Shown here piece after piece: positions 16,038 to 24,225 of a stretch of 47,894 nucleotides of DNA. The DNA comes from JACTMZ01 sp044359955 (lineage in GTDB: Bacteria > Verrucomicrobiota > Verrucomicrobiia > Chthoniobacterales > JACTMZ01). Under the pieces are notes generated by a model. That model had not been told where the DNA came from. It worked only from the letters and a program-made list of their open reading frames with translations, and searched no databases. The position numbers were made by a program, and so were the translations under genes. Location of the stretch: the NCBI GenBank assembly GCA_044359955.1, contig JBIKLF010000019.1, positions 1 through 47,894 on the forward strand, written 5' to 3'. Within the stretch, counting starts at the first letter, position 1, and every line of letters begins with the position of its first letter.

Positions 16038-16913
16038 TTAGACCAGACCCTTCCCGCCGAACAGTTCGAGTTGCCGCCCCTCTTCCGGCCGGGAGGGCAG
16101 CGGCAGCCCCAGCTTGAGGGCCAGACGCCGCATGGTCTCCACCGCCATCCCTTCGTAGTGATTGTTGGCGAAAACGTAGATGGCCTCGGCCTCCGCGTGG
16201 TTGCGCAACTTCACCGCCCAGTGCTCGAGCGCTGTCTCGCGCGCCCAAAGAATATTCCCGTAGCGGTGCGTTTCTTGGCCGTCCGGACCGTATTTGGTCC
16301 GGAAATCACCAAGCAAGCGGAGGTAAAGGTGCCGCGCCGTGACCGGCAGGAATCCGAAGCCCGCATGCTTTTCCTCGCCGAGGGCATGGGTGTCGGCCCA
16401 CACCCAGGCCACGCCCCTCTCCTCGAGAATCCGCGCACTGTGAGGGGTGTGCCAACTCTCGTGGCGGAACTCAACCGCCAGCGGGATGACGTCCGGCCAC
16501 TCCCGCAGAAACTTGCGCAGCACTTTTTCCTCGTGCGGCCGCGCGTGGAATGACGGCGGCAACTGCAACAAGGCGCAACCGAAGCGCGGCCCGAGTTCAT
16601 CGGCCAACGACCGCAGTATGGCGATCTCCGCCGCCGGATCCTCGAGTCGCTTTTCGTGACTCAAGGTCTTGGGCAACTTCGGGCAGAAGCGGAACGCGGG
16701 GCCGGTCAGGTCCCCCCACTGCGCGACCGTGCGGGCCGACGGGACGTGGTAAAAACTCGAATCCATTTCCACCGCGGGAAATCGCCGTGCGTAGAATTGA
16801 AGCCAACGATTGCGGGGCCAAGCATGGGGATAAAAGACATCGCGCCAGTCGTCGTAGCTCCACGCGCAGGTCCCGGGAAAAAACTGGTCCGGCCGGAGCG
16901 TCTGCCGCGCCAT
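16038..16913 (-). CDS. DUF72 (YecE-like) protein
   Basis: This 291-residue DUF72 TIM-barrel protein has FFPGTCAWSYDDWRDVFYP near the N-terminus, VEMDSSFYHVPSARTVAQW, FCPKLPKTLSHEKRL, LLQLPPSF, LAVEFRHESW and YVFANNHYEG. All are family hallmarks. Its biochemical function is unknown, although these genes recur beside replication and repair genes, as here. Two bases separate it from the DUF697 gene upstream. Confidence 0.92.
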   Translation of the reverse strand: MARQTLRPDQFFPGTCAWSYDDWRDVFYPHAWPRNRWLQFYARRFPAVEMDSSFYHVPSARTVAQWGDLTGPAFRFCPKLPKTLSHEKRLEDPAAEIAILRSLADELGPRFGCALLQLPPSFHARPHEEKVLRKFLREWPDVIPLAVEFRHESWHTPHSARILEERGVAWVWADTHALGEEKHAGFGFLPVTARHLYLRLLGDFRTKYGPDGQETHRYGNILWARETALEHWAVKLRNHAEAEAIYVFANNHYEGMAVETMRRLALKLGLPLPSRPEEGRQLELFGGKGLV

Positions 16914-16915
16914 GG

Positions 16916-17974
16916 TCAGCGCTCCAAGCGCGGCAGCGACCTATCCCGCCTCCACGGCAAGTGGAAGCGGACCGCAGTCTGCCCGTCGATGAAGTAAGCG
17001 ATGGCCGCACGGCCCAGCGCATAAGTCCCCGCGCCCGCCACCCCGCCGGAAATCATATGACCCCAGACGGGAAGAATTTTCACCGCGGCGCGCGCCGTCT
17101 CCCGGAAAACGAGCCCGGCGCCGAAGCCGATGCCGAGCGAAGCGGCGAACTCGCCGGTCAAACGCGGCGAGAAGTCGCGTCCGCTCACGTAGACAATGAG
17201 CGAGACCATGAACATCTGCAGGGCGAGCAGCACCGGAAAATCGGCGAGCGGCAACGGTTGCATCCCGATCACGCCGGCCACGGCCCCGAACGACTTGAGC
17301 ACGGTCCCGGCCAGCCGGGCCTGCGCGCCGCGCGCCGCGAGGAAGCGGGCCAACTCCAATTGTGCATCCTCCGGCAAGTAGTCGCAGAGGCGGTCACCGA
17401 GGGCCGACCGCTCTTCCGCCCCGAAGCCCGCCTCCATGCTGTGGCGCGCCAAATGCGTCGAGAAGACGACGGAAGACGACGCTCCCGCGTCGGCCAAGGC
17501 GGAGAGAACGGCGGAGGTCTCGGCCCGATCGCCGAACACAACCACGGCCAATCCGGCCGGACTTCCCCCTTCCCGCATGGGGGCCGCGGCCAGCACCTCG
17601 GCAGCACGTCGCGCATCCGCGGCCAGTCCGGCATGGGGCGATCCCACATAAAGATAAAGGTCGGCCGGTTCAGCAGGCACCGCACCGGAGTCGCGCAGAT
17701 CGGCCAACTCGACCGTGCCCACCCCTTGCACCGCGGTCCAGGGACCGCGGACCAAAGGCGCGTGCAGCACGGTCCGGCCAGCCAAGGCATTCATCAGGGC
17801 GGGCAATTCGATGCCGGCCTCCCCGAGCACCGCAAGGCGGGGCGCTCGCTGACGTAGAAAAATTTCTTTGATCGGATCCAACTCCCGCAGGATGGGTTCC
17901 TGCAATGACCCGGGAAGTTTGTCCAGCAGAGCGGACATTTTCTCGTAGGCGGTGAGGAGGGCGGGACGACTCAT
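16916..17974 (-). CDS. DUF697 protein with degenerate GTPase-like domain
   Basis: This 352-residue protein has an N-terminal GTPase-like domain (about 40-215) and a C-terminal DUF697/YcjF-type membrane domain (about 225-335). The latter includes the hydrophobic stretches FPVLLALQMFMVSLIVYVSG and ISGGVAGAGTYALGRAAIAY. The expected P-loop lies at RLAVLGEAGIELPALMNAL, where the GKS/T that contacts phosphate is missing, so GTP hydrolysis is doubtful. It sits between dnaE (12-base gap) and the DUF72 gene (2-base gap). Its role is unknown; a membrane-associated adaptor is one reading. Confidence 0.75.
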   Translation of the reverse strand: MSRPALLTAYEKMSALLDKLPGSLQEPILRELDPIKEIFLRQRAPRLAVLGEAGIELPALMNALAGRTVLHAPLVRGPWTAVQGVGTVELADLRDSGAVPAEPADLYLYVGSPHAGLAADARRAAEVLAAAPMREGGSPAGLAVVVFGDRAETSAVLSALADAGASSSVVFSTHLARHSMEAGFGAEERSALGDRLCDYLPEDAQLELARFLAARGAQARLAGTVLKSFGAVAGVIGMQPLPLADFPVLLALQMFMVSLIVYVSGRDFSPRLTGEFAASLGIGFGAGLVFRETARAAVKILPVWGHMISGGVAGAGTYALGRAAIAYFIDGQTAVRFHLPWRRDRSLPRLER

Positions 17975-17986
17975 GATGCAACCGAC

Positions 17987-20900
17987 TCAATTAACGAGCA
18001 AAACGTTCAATGCGGCACGCAACTTTTCTTCGCTCCCGACTTTGAACTGGTCCCCCGCGTGGACCCGCCGCGTGCTGCCGTCGCGGGCCACGAATTCGAG
18101 GACCAAAGGTCGGCGCCCGGGAAAATCAAGGACGGCCGAACGCAAATCCTCAAGCTCGCGCCGCCCGGATCGGCCTGCCGGCAGACGCAGCACCACCGGC
18201 TTCTCGCTGCCGGCCGCGGGCGGGAGCGGCTTGATTTCCGTTGCGGTGACCGCCGGCTTGTCGTCGCGCTTGTCGAGGCGACCGGTGATGTGCACGACCT
18301 TGCCCGGGACCAGCTGGGCGAGGAATTTCTCGAAAGCCTCGCTCCAGACCCGCACTTCCACTTTGCCGCTGAAATCTTCGAGCGTGAGGAAAGCGCAGGG
18401 TTTGCCGGTGGACTTGGTGAACTTCTTTTCCACCGCATCGACGAGACCGGCCACCGTGACTGTCGCCCGGTCGTCCATTGCCTCGAGCGCGGCGACACGG
18501 GTGAACTTCGGGTTGTCCAGCGATTCGCGGTAAGGATCAAGCGGATGGGCCGTGACATAAAATCCGAGCAACTCTTTCTCGAAGGAAAGCAGCTCAGCCT
18601 CGGCGAACGGACGTGCGCGCCGCTTTCCCGTGGCCCTTCCCGCGGCCGGAAGGGACTCCTCGCCGAAGAGGCTTTGCTGGCCGGCCGTGCGGTCACGGTG
18701 CGCCGAGGCGCTCGCCGCGAGGACCGGTTCGAGATCTTCGACCATCTGCGCACGCTCCTCGCCGGTGAAGTCGAAAGCGCCGCATTTGACCAGGCATTCC
18801 ATCGACTTGCGGTTCACCGCCCGCGGGTCCATCCGCGCGGCAAAATCCTCCAGCGAGCGGAATTCGCCCCGGGCCTCCCGCTCGGCGATGGCTTCGCCCA
18901 TGGAGGCCCCGCCCACATTCTTGATCGCGCTCAGGCCGAACCGGATGGCCATGCTCTCCCCGTGCTTTTCGGGGGCGAACTTGAGCATGCTCTTGTTCAA
19001 TTCGGGCGGCAGGATGGTCAATCCCATCCGCTTGGCCTCGTCGACGTAGAAGGAAATTTTGTCCGTGTCATCCACTTCGTTGCTCAGCACCGCGCACATG
19101 AACTCGACCGGATAGTGCGCCTTGAGCCAGCACGTGCGGTAACTGATCAGGGAGTAGGCCGCGCTGTGGCTTTTGTTGAATCCGTAGTCGGCGAATTTTT
19201 CGAGGAGGTCGAAGATGGCCGTCGCCTTTTTTTCCGGGATGTCATGGTGCTCGCGGCAACCGGCGATGAAGTTGACCCGTTCCTGGGCCATCTTCGCCTT
19301 GTCCTTCTTCCCCATGGCCCGGCGCAGGAGGTCCGCTTGCCCCAAGCTGTAGCCGGCCAGCAAGTTTGCCGCCTGTTGCACTTGTTCCTGGTAAATGAGG
19401 ATGCCGTAGGTTTCTTTCGCCACCTTCTCGAGCAGCGGATGGTCGTAGTTGATCTTGGTCTGGCCCTTCTTGCGCTTGATGTAGTCGGGAATGAGCGCCA
19501 TGGGGCCCGGGCGGTAAAGCGCGCAGAGCGCATTCATGTCATCGAGGCTGTTGAAGCCGAAATTGCGGCAGTAGCGCGACATGCCACCTTCAAACTGGAA
19601 GATGCCGACCGTCTCCCCCCGGTTGAGCACGTCGAAGGCCGCCTGATCATCGACCGGCAACTTTTCCACGTCGAAGTCCGGAACATGACAGCGGATCAAT
19701 TCCTCGGCATCACGGATGAGGGTCAAAGTTTTCAGCCCGAGAAAGTCCATCTTGAGCATGCCGAGGTCGCCGAGCGGCTCCATGGAGAACTGGGTGACGA
19801 CCTCGTTTTCCTTGCCGCGGGAGAGGGGCACGATCTCGGAAAGATCGCGGTCGCCGATGACCACACCCGCCGCGTGGATGCCGGCATTGCGCGACAAACC
19901 CTCCAGCACCGTGGAGTAGCTCCAGAGTTGCTGGGTGCCGGGCTCGGACTCGATGGCTTGCTTCAGTTCCGGATTCTTCTCCCGCGCCAAAGCGAGCGTG
20001 ATGTTCAACTCGTTGGGAATCATCTTGGCGATCCGGTCGCCCTCCCCGTAGCTCATGCCAAGCACCCGGGCCACGTCACGCACCACGCTCTTGGCCCCCA
20101 GCTGGTTGAAGGTCACGATCTGCGAGACGCACCGTTCCCCGTATTTCTGCCGCACGTATTCGATCACCTCGCCGCGGCGCGCTTGGCAAAAGTCAACGTC
20201 GATGTCGGGCGGACTGACCCGCTCCGGATTCAAAAAGCGTTCGAAAATAAGTCCGTAGCGCACGGGATCGAGGTCCGTGATACCGAGCACATAGGCCACC
20301 ATGCTTCCGGCCGCCGATCCCCGGCCCGGCCCGACCGGAATCCCGCGCTGCTTGGCATAATGAATGAAGTCCCAGACAATGAGGAAGTAGCTGGTGAAGC
20401 CGAGTTTCTCGAGAACGCCCAGTTCGTAATCAAGACGTTCCTGCAACTCCGGCGTGCCCTCACCGTAGCGGCGGCCGAATCCCTCGCGGCAAAGCTCGCG
20501 CAAATATCCCTCACGGGTCTTGCCCTCGGGCGGATGAAAAACCGGAAAGCGCGATTTGCCGAACTCCATGGTCACATCGCACCGCTCGGCGATGCGGGCG
20601 GTGTTCGACAAGGCTTCCGGATGATCCGCGAAGATTTCCGCCATTTCCGCCGGCGTCTTCAAATAAAGCTCGGGAAGATAACGCAACCTCCGCTCGTCGG
20701 TCACGTTGGCCCCCGTGCCGATGCAGACCATCACGTCGTGCGCCTCGTGGTGCGAGCGCTCGAGAAAGTGCACGTCATTGGCCGCCGCCAACCCGAGCCC
20801 CATATCGCCCGCCCAGCGGATAAGTTGCGGGTTGGCCTCGCGCTGCGCATCCATCCCGTGATCGTGGATCTCGATGAAAAAGTTCTCCTTCCCGAAAATA

Positions 20901-21400
20901 TCTCGGTATTGCCCCGTGAGATCGCGGCCGCGTTTAGGATTGCCTTGGAGCAGGGCGCTGCTGATCTCTCCCTTGAGGCAGCCGCTCAGGCCGATCAGCC
21001 CCTTGGCATGTTGGGCCAGCAGATCCTTGTCGACCCGCGGCTTGTAATAAAATCCCTCGAGGTGCGCCGCACTGACCAGTTTGATCAGGTTGGCCCATCC
21101 CTCGTTCGTCTCGGCCAAGACGGTGAGGTGGAAGGCCGCATCTTTACCCGAGGAAGCCTTCTTCTCGTGCATCGAACCCGGCGCAATGTAGAGCTCGCAG
21201 CCAAGGACCGGCTTCACTCCCGCCTTATGCGCTTCCTTGTAGAACTCGACCGCCCCGTAAAGCACCCCGTGATCGGTCATCCCCACCGCCTTCATCCCGG
21301 ACTCCGTGACTTTACGCATCAGGTCCGCCGCCCGCACCGCACCATCGAGCATGGAGTACTCGGTGTGCACATGAAGATGCGCGAACTCAGGGGTGGGCAT
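17987..21400 (-). CDS. dnaE: DNA polymerase III subunit alpha
   Basis: This 1137-residue replicative polymerase of the DnaE type is close to the E. coli length of 1160. In order it has the PHP domain (HLHVHTEYSMLDGAV, MTDHGVLYGAVEFY), the palm with the catalytic aspartates in SPPDIDVDFCQARRGEVI (about 400), the fingers and tau-binding part (RPGPMALIPDYIKRKKGQTK, HSAAYSLISYRTCWLKAHYP), an HhH/OB region (DDRATVTVAGLVDAVEKKFT) and a C-terminal OB/tail. Cellular DNA replication is the role. It heads a leftward operon with DUF697, DUF72 and the 5'-3' exonuclease. Confidence 0.98.
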   Translation of the reverse strand: MPTPEFAHLHVHTEYSMLDGAVRAADLMRKVTESGMKAVGMTDHGVLYGAVEFYKEAHKAGVKPVLGCELYIAPGSMHEKKASSGKDAAFHLTVLAETNEGWANLIKLVSAAHLEGFYYKPRVDKDLLAQHAKGLIGLSGCLKGEISSALLQGNPKRGRDLTGQYRDIFGKENFFIEIHDHGMDAQREANPQLIRWAGDMGLGLAAANDVHFLERSHHEAHDVMVCIGTGANVTDERRLRYLPELYLKTPAEMAEIFADHPEALSNTARIAERCDVTMEFGKSRFPVFHPPEGKTREGYLRELCREGFGRRYGEGTPELQERLDYELGVLEKLGFTSYFLIVWDFIHYAKQRGIPVGPGRGSAAGSMVAYVLGITDLDPVRYGLIFERFLNPERVSPPDIDVDFCQARRGEVIEYVRQKYGERCVSQIVTFNQLGAKSVVRDVARVLGMSYGEGDRIAKMIPNELNITLALAREKNPELKQAIESEPGTQQLWSYSTVLEGLSRNAGIHAAGVVIGDRDLSEIVPLSRGKENEVVTQFSMEPLGDLGMLKMDFLGLKTLTLIRDAEELIRCHVPDFDVEKLPVDDQAAFDVLNRGETVGIFQFEGGMSRYCRNFGFNSLDDMNALCALYRPGPMALIPDYIKRKKGQTKINYDHPLLEKVAKETYGILIYQEQVQQAANLLAGYSLGQADLLRRAMGKKDKAKMAQERVNFIAGCREHHDIPEKKATAIFDLLEKFADYGFNKSHSAAYSLISYRTCWLKAHYPVEFMCAVLSNEVDDTDKISFYVDEAKRMGLTILPPELNKSMLKFAPEKHGESMAIRFGLSAIKNVGGASMGEAIAEREARGEFRSLEDFAARMDPRAVNRKSMECLVKCGAFDFTGEERAQMVEDLEPVLAASASAHRDRTAGQQSLFGEESLPAAGRATGKRRARPFAEAELLSFEKELLGFYVTAHPLDPYRESLDNPKFTRVAALEAMDDRATVTVAGLVDAVEKKFTKSTGKPCAFLTLEDFSGKVEVRVWSEAFEKFLAQLVPGKVVHITGRLDKRDDKPAVTATEIKPLPPAAGSEKPVVLRLPAGRSGRRELEDLRSAVLDFPGRRPLVLEFVARDGSTRRVHAGDQFKVGSEEKLRAALNVLLVN

Positions 21401-21494
21401 CCGGCAAGATTAGTTGGCCCGGCAAGGCTGGCAAGCGGAGGGCGCAATTTGTTTTCCGGATGGCCAAAACCGACAACGCCGGTAATCTGCCGCC

Positions 21495-22127
21495 GTGTCT
21501 CATTCCGCCGAAAATATCCTCGTGGTTCCCCGCCACGTTTTTGAAACACTGGGGGCTTTCCAGGGCTTGAGCCTCGAAGCCGACCGCTACCTGGCCGCCT
21601 TCCTCGACCCGCAAAACAACCTTTTCCTGCCCCGTCCCTCCGCCGAGGAGGACCCGTCGCACAAGCAGATCATACCTTATCTGGTCCTGCGGCACGGCGA
21701 CCGCGTCCTCGGCTACACGCGCGGCAAGTCCGGAGGCGAAGCGCGGCTCCACGCCAAGATGTCCATCGGGATCGGGGGACACATGAATGACGGCGACACG
21801 CACGCCACCCATTTCGACCGGGCCGCTTACCTCCGGGCGGTCGAACGCGAATTGCACGAGGAGCTGGCCATTCCCGGGGCCTACCGCCAGCGCGCCGTGG
21901 CCCTGATCAATGACGACAGCAACGAGGTCGGCCGCGTTCATCTGGGCATAGTGCACCTCGTCGAAGTCGATTCGACGGACATCCGTCCGCGGGAAGACGC
22001 CATCCGAGACCTCACCTTCCTCACCGCAGCCGAACTGCAAGAGCAGCGCGCCCGCCTCGAATCGTGGTCACAAATCGTGGCCGACGCTTTGCCGCAACTC
22101 TTGGCGACTCGGCCTCTCTCGCGGTAG
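21495..22127 (+). CDS. Nudix-like predicted phosphoesterase
   Basis: This 210-residue protein carries a Nudix-type segment: the glycine-rich MSIGIGGHMND is followed by ERELHEELAI, which fits the REUxEE core. The insertion between Gly and Glu is longer than in classical boxes. HKQIIPYLVLRHGDRVLGY and VGRVHLGIVHLV are the flanking strands. Its N-terminus (ENILVVPRHVFETLGAFQGL) matches a family annotated as predicted phosphoesterases. The substrate is unknown. It is divergent from dnaE (94 bp) and convergent with the GspF gene (30 bp). Confidence 0.75.
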   Translation: MSHSAENILVVPRHVFETLGAFQGLSLEADRYLAAFLDPQNNLFLPRPSAEEDPSHKQIIPYLVLRHGDRVLGYTRGKSGGEARLHAKMSIGIGGHMNDGDTHATHFDRAAYLRAVERELHEELAIPGAYRQRAVALINDDSNEVGRVHLGIVHLVEVDSTDIRPREDAIRDLTFLTAAELQEQRARLESWSQIVADALPQLLATRPLSR

Positions 22128-22157
22128 CGCGCGCCGCAGCGGGGCCGCGCCCCAACA

Positions 22158-23453
22158 TTATCCCCCTTGCAACCCGCTGATGATGCTGATCAGCGGTAGG
22201 AAGAGCGCGATGACGATGGTTCCGACCACCACGGCAAGAAAGACAATCATGATCGGCTCGAGCAGGGAGGTCAGACCGGCCACCGTATTGTCCACCTCAT
22301 CGTCATAGACGTCGGCCACTTTGAGCAACATTTCCGGCAGCTGGCCTGTTTCCTCGCCGACGTCGATCATGCTCACGACCATCGGCGGGAAGATGCCGCT
22401 CTTTTCCAGCGGCGAGACGATCGATTCGCCTTCCTTCACGCTGTCGTGCACGTGCTGGATGGCGTTGGAGACCACCGAGTTTCCCGCGGTGTCCCGCGTG
22501 ATATTCAAGGCCTGCAAAATGGGCACGCCACTCGTTACCAGAGTGCCGAGCGTACGGCTGAAGCGCGAGATCGAGCCTTTTTTGATCAGGCTGCCGAAGA
22601 GCGGGGCCCGCAGCGTGAGGGCATCAATAATACTGCGCCCCTTGGCGGTTTTTCCGGCAAAGCTGTAGAGCACAATGAGCACCACGACTCCGCCAATGAT
22701 GACATACCACTGGTTTTGGAAAAAGCGGCTCGTGCCGATGACGAATTCGGTCAGCGCGGGCAAGGGCTTGCCGCCCAGCATGTCTTGGAAAATCTGCTCG
22801 AACTTCGGCACGATATAAACAAGCAGGAACGCCATGATGGCCACCGCGATGACCAGCACGATGATCGGGTAAAACATGGCCGAGACGACCTTGTTCTTCA
22901 GCTTCTGCGCCTTTTCCTGGAAGTCGGCCAAACGGACCAGAACCAGCTCCATCACGCCACCCAACTCGCCGGCTTTCACCATGTTGACGTAAAGCTTGTT
23001 GAAAATTTTCGGATGCTGCGCCAGCGCGTCCGAAAACGTGCTGCCACCCTGCACGGAATCGGCCAACTTGCCGATCGTCTTGCGCAACACCGGGTCCGGT
23101 TCCTGTTTGCCCAACACGGTCAGCCCGCGCAGCAAAGGCAGTCCGGAGTCGATCAACGTCGCCAACTGCCGGGTAAAAATCATCAGCGTCTTCGGCTTGA
23201 TCGTTTTGCGCTCAAGGAAAGGAATGTCGATTTTGATCTCCTTCTTGAGCCCCCCGCCTTTCGCCTTGGGCGCCTTGGCTGCCCCCTTGCCCCGGGCCGC
23301 CGCCTTGGCCGCTCTGCCCGCCTCGACCACGCTGGTCGGATAGTAGCCCGCTTGCCGCAGCGCCGCGACCGCCTCCTGCTCGTTGCCGGCCTCGAGGGTG
23401 TCAGTGACTTCTTGCCCGCGGGCATCAAGAGCAGTGTAAGCGTAGCTAGGCAT
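22158..23453 (-). CDS. Type II secretion / type IV pilus inner-membrane platform protein (GspF/PilC)
   Basis: This 431-residue protein starts with the classic YAYTALDARGQEVTDTLEAG. An Ala/Lys/Gly-rich linker (about 47-70) precedes two GspF domains, each with a cytoplasmic four-helix part: FTRQLATLIDSGLPLLRGLT and FSRTLGTLVTSGVPILQALN. Three membrane spans lie at about 195-215, 245-265 and 400-425. These proteins anchor the assembly ATPase and the pseudopilus base. No other secretion or pilus gene lies nearby, so the partners are elsewhere. Confidence 0.93.
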   Translation of the reverse strand: MPSYAYTALDARGQEVTDTLEAGNEQEAVAALRQAGYYPTSVVEAGRAAKAAARGKGAAKAPKAKGGGLKKEIKIDIPFLERKTIKPKTLMIFTRQLATLIDSGLPLLRGLTVLGKQEPDPVLRKTIGKLADSVQGGSTFSDALAQHPKIFNKLYVNMVKAGELGGVMELVLVRLADFQEKAQKLKNKVVSAMFYPIIVLVIAVAIMAFLLVYIVPKFEQIFQDMLGGKPLPALTEFVIGTSRFFQNQWYVIIGGVVVLIVLYSFAGKTAKGRSIIDALTLRAPLFGSLIKKGSISRFSRTLGTLVTSGVPILQALNITRDTAGNSVVSNAIQHVHDSVKEGESIVSPLEKSGIFPPMVVSMIDVGEETGQLPEMLLKVADVYDDEVDNTVAGLTSLLEPIMIVFLAVVVGTIVIALFLPLISIISGLQGG

Positions 23454-23536
23454 GGTTGTCGGGAACGGAGGGGTGGGACGGAGCTTTGAGCATTACGCAT
23501 CCCGCCGCGTTTCTCCAAGAGCAAAAACCAGCCGGC

Positions 23537-24148
23537 TCACACGCGCAGAAATGGATTGGCCGCTTTTTCCTCCGCCACCGTCGTGGCCGGACCGTGCCCC
23601 GGCAACACCATGGTCTGGCCGGGCAGCGGGAGAATTTTCTCGCGGATGCCCCGCAAGAGGACTTCCCCGTTGCCGCCCGGCAAATCCCAACGGCCTATCC
23701 CGCCGCGGAAGAGAACGTCGCCACCGACCAGTGCGCTTTGCTCCGGCCAATAAAAGCAGAGACTTCCCGGACAGTGACCCGGCACATCGAGCACGTCCGT
23801 CGCGAGCCCGAGCAAGTCCTGACCCCCTCCCTCCGCCAGCAAGCCATCCGGCACGAGCGGTTCGACCTGCAAGGGGAACCCGCGCCGCTCGAAAAACTCC
23901 TTCTCCGACACCATCGGCACCGCCTCGGCATGGCAGAGCACCCGACACCCGTGACGTCTCTGCACCGCTGCGGCGTCCGCCGTGTGATCCCAATGACCGT
24001 GGGTCAGCACCAAGAGGTCCACTTTTTCCCCCGCAAACCGCTCGTCAGCCCCTTCCGGCGCATCAAAGAGGATGTTTCCCCCGGGCGCCTCAACCAAAAA
24101 ACAGTTCGTCTCGTAGGGGCCACCGGTAAATGTTTTGAACTTCAGCAT
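23537..24148 (-). CDS. Metallo-beta-lactamase fold hydrolase (glyoxalase II-like)
   Basis: This 203-residue MBL-fold protein has the metal site LVLTHGHWDHTADA. A second His is in VPGHCPGSLCFY, an Asp in LVGGDVLFRGGIGR and a final His in VLPGHGPATT. The pattern and length fit the short glyoxalase II-like/YcbL group, which hydrolyses thioesters such as S-lactoylglutathione-type substrates. The frame is open further upstream, but MLKFKTFTGGPYETNCFLVE is the normal start. It is divergent from the S41 protease gene. Confidence 0.88.
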   Translation of the reverse strand: MLKFKTFTGGPYETNCFLVEAPGGNILFDAPEGADERFAGEKVDLLVLTHGHWDHTADAAAVQRRHGCRVLCHAEAVPMVSEKEFFERRGFPLQVEPLVPDGLLAEGGGQDLLGLATDVLDVPGHCPGSLCFYWPEQSALVGGDVLFRGGIGRWDLPGGNGEVLLRGIREKILPLPGQTMVLPGHGPATTVAEEKAANPFLRV

Positions 24149-24225
24149 ATCTCTCCGGTCAAACCTACGTGTCTCATTTTCCTTGCGCAATCCGTCAGTC
24201 AGGGCGACCTCTTTGGATTACCACG

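Noticed and set aside
18059..21544. 1161-codon open frame on the plus strand opposite dnaE
   Set aside because: It mirrors dnaE codon positions in GC-rich DNA, has no recognisable domain and reads as low-complexity charged protein. The dnaE motifs on the minus strand are unambiguous.
22446..23489. 347-codon plus-strand frame opposite the GspF gene
   Set aside because: His/Arg/Gln-rich shadow; the GspF domains on the minus strand are clear.
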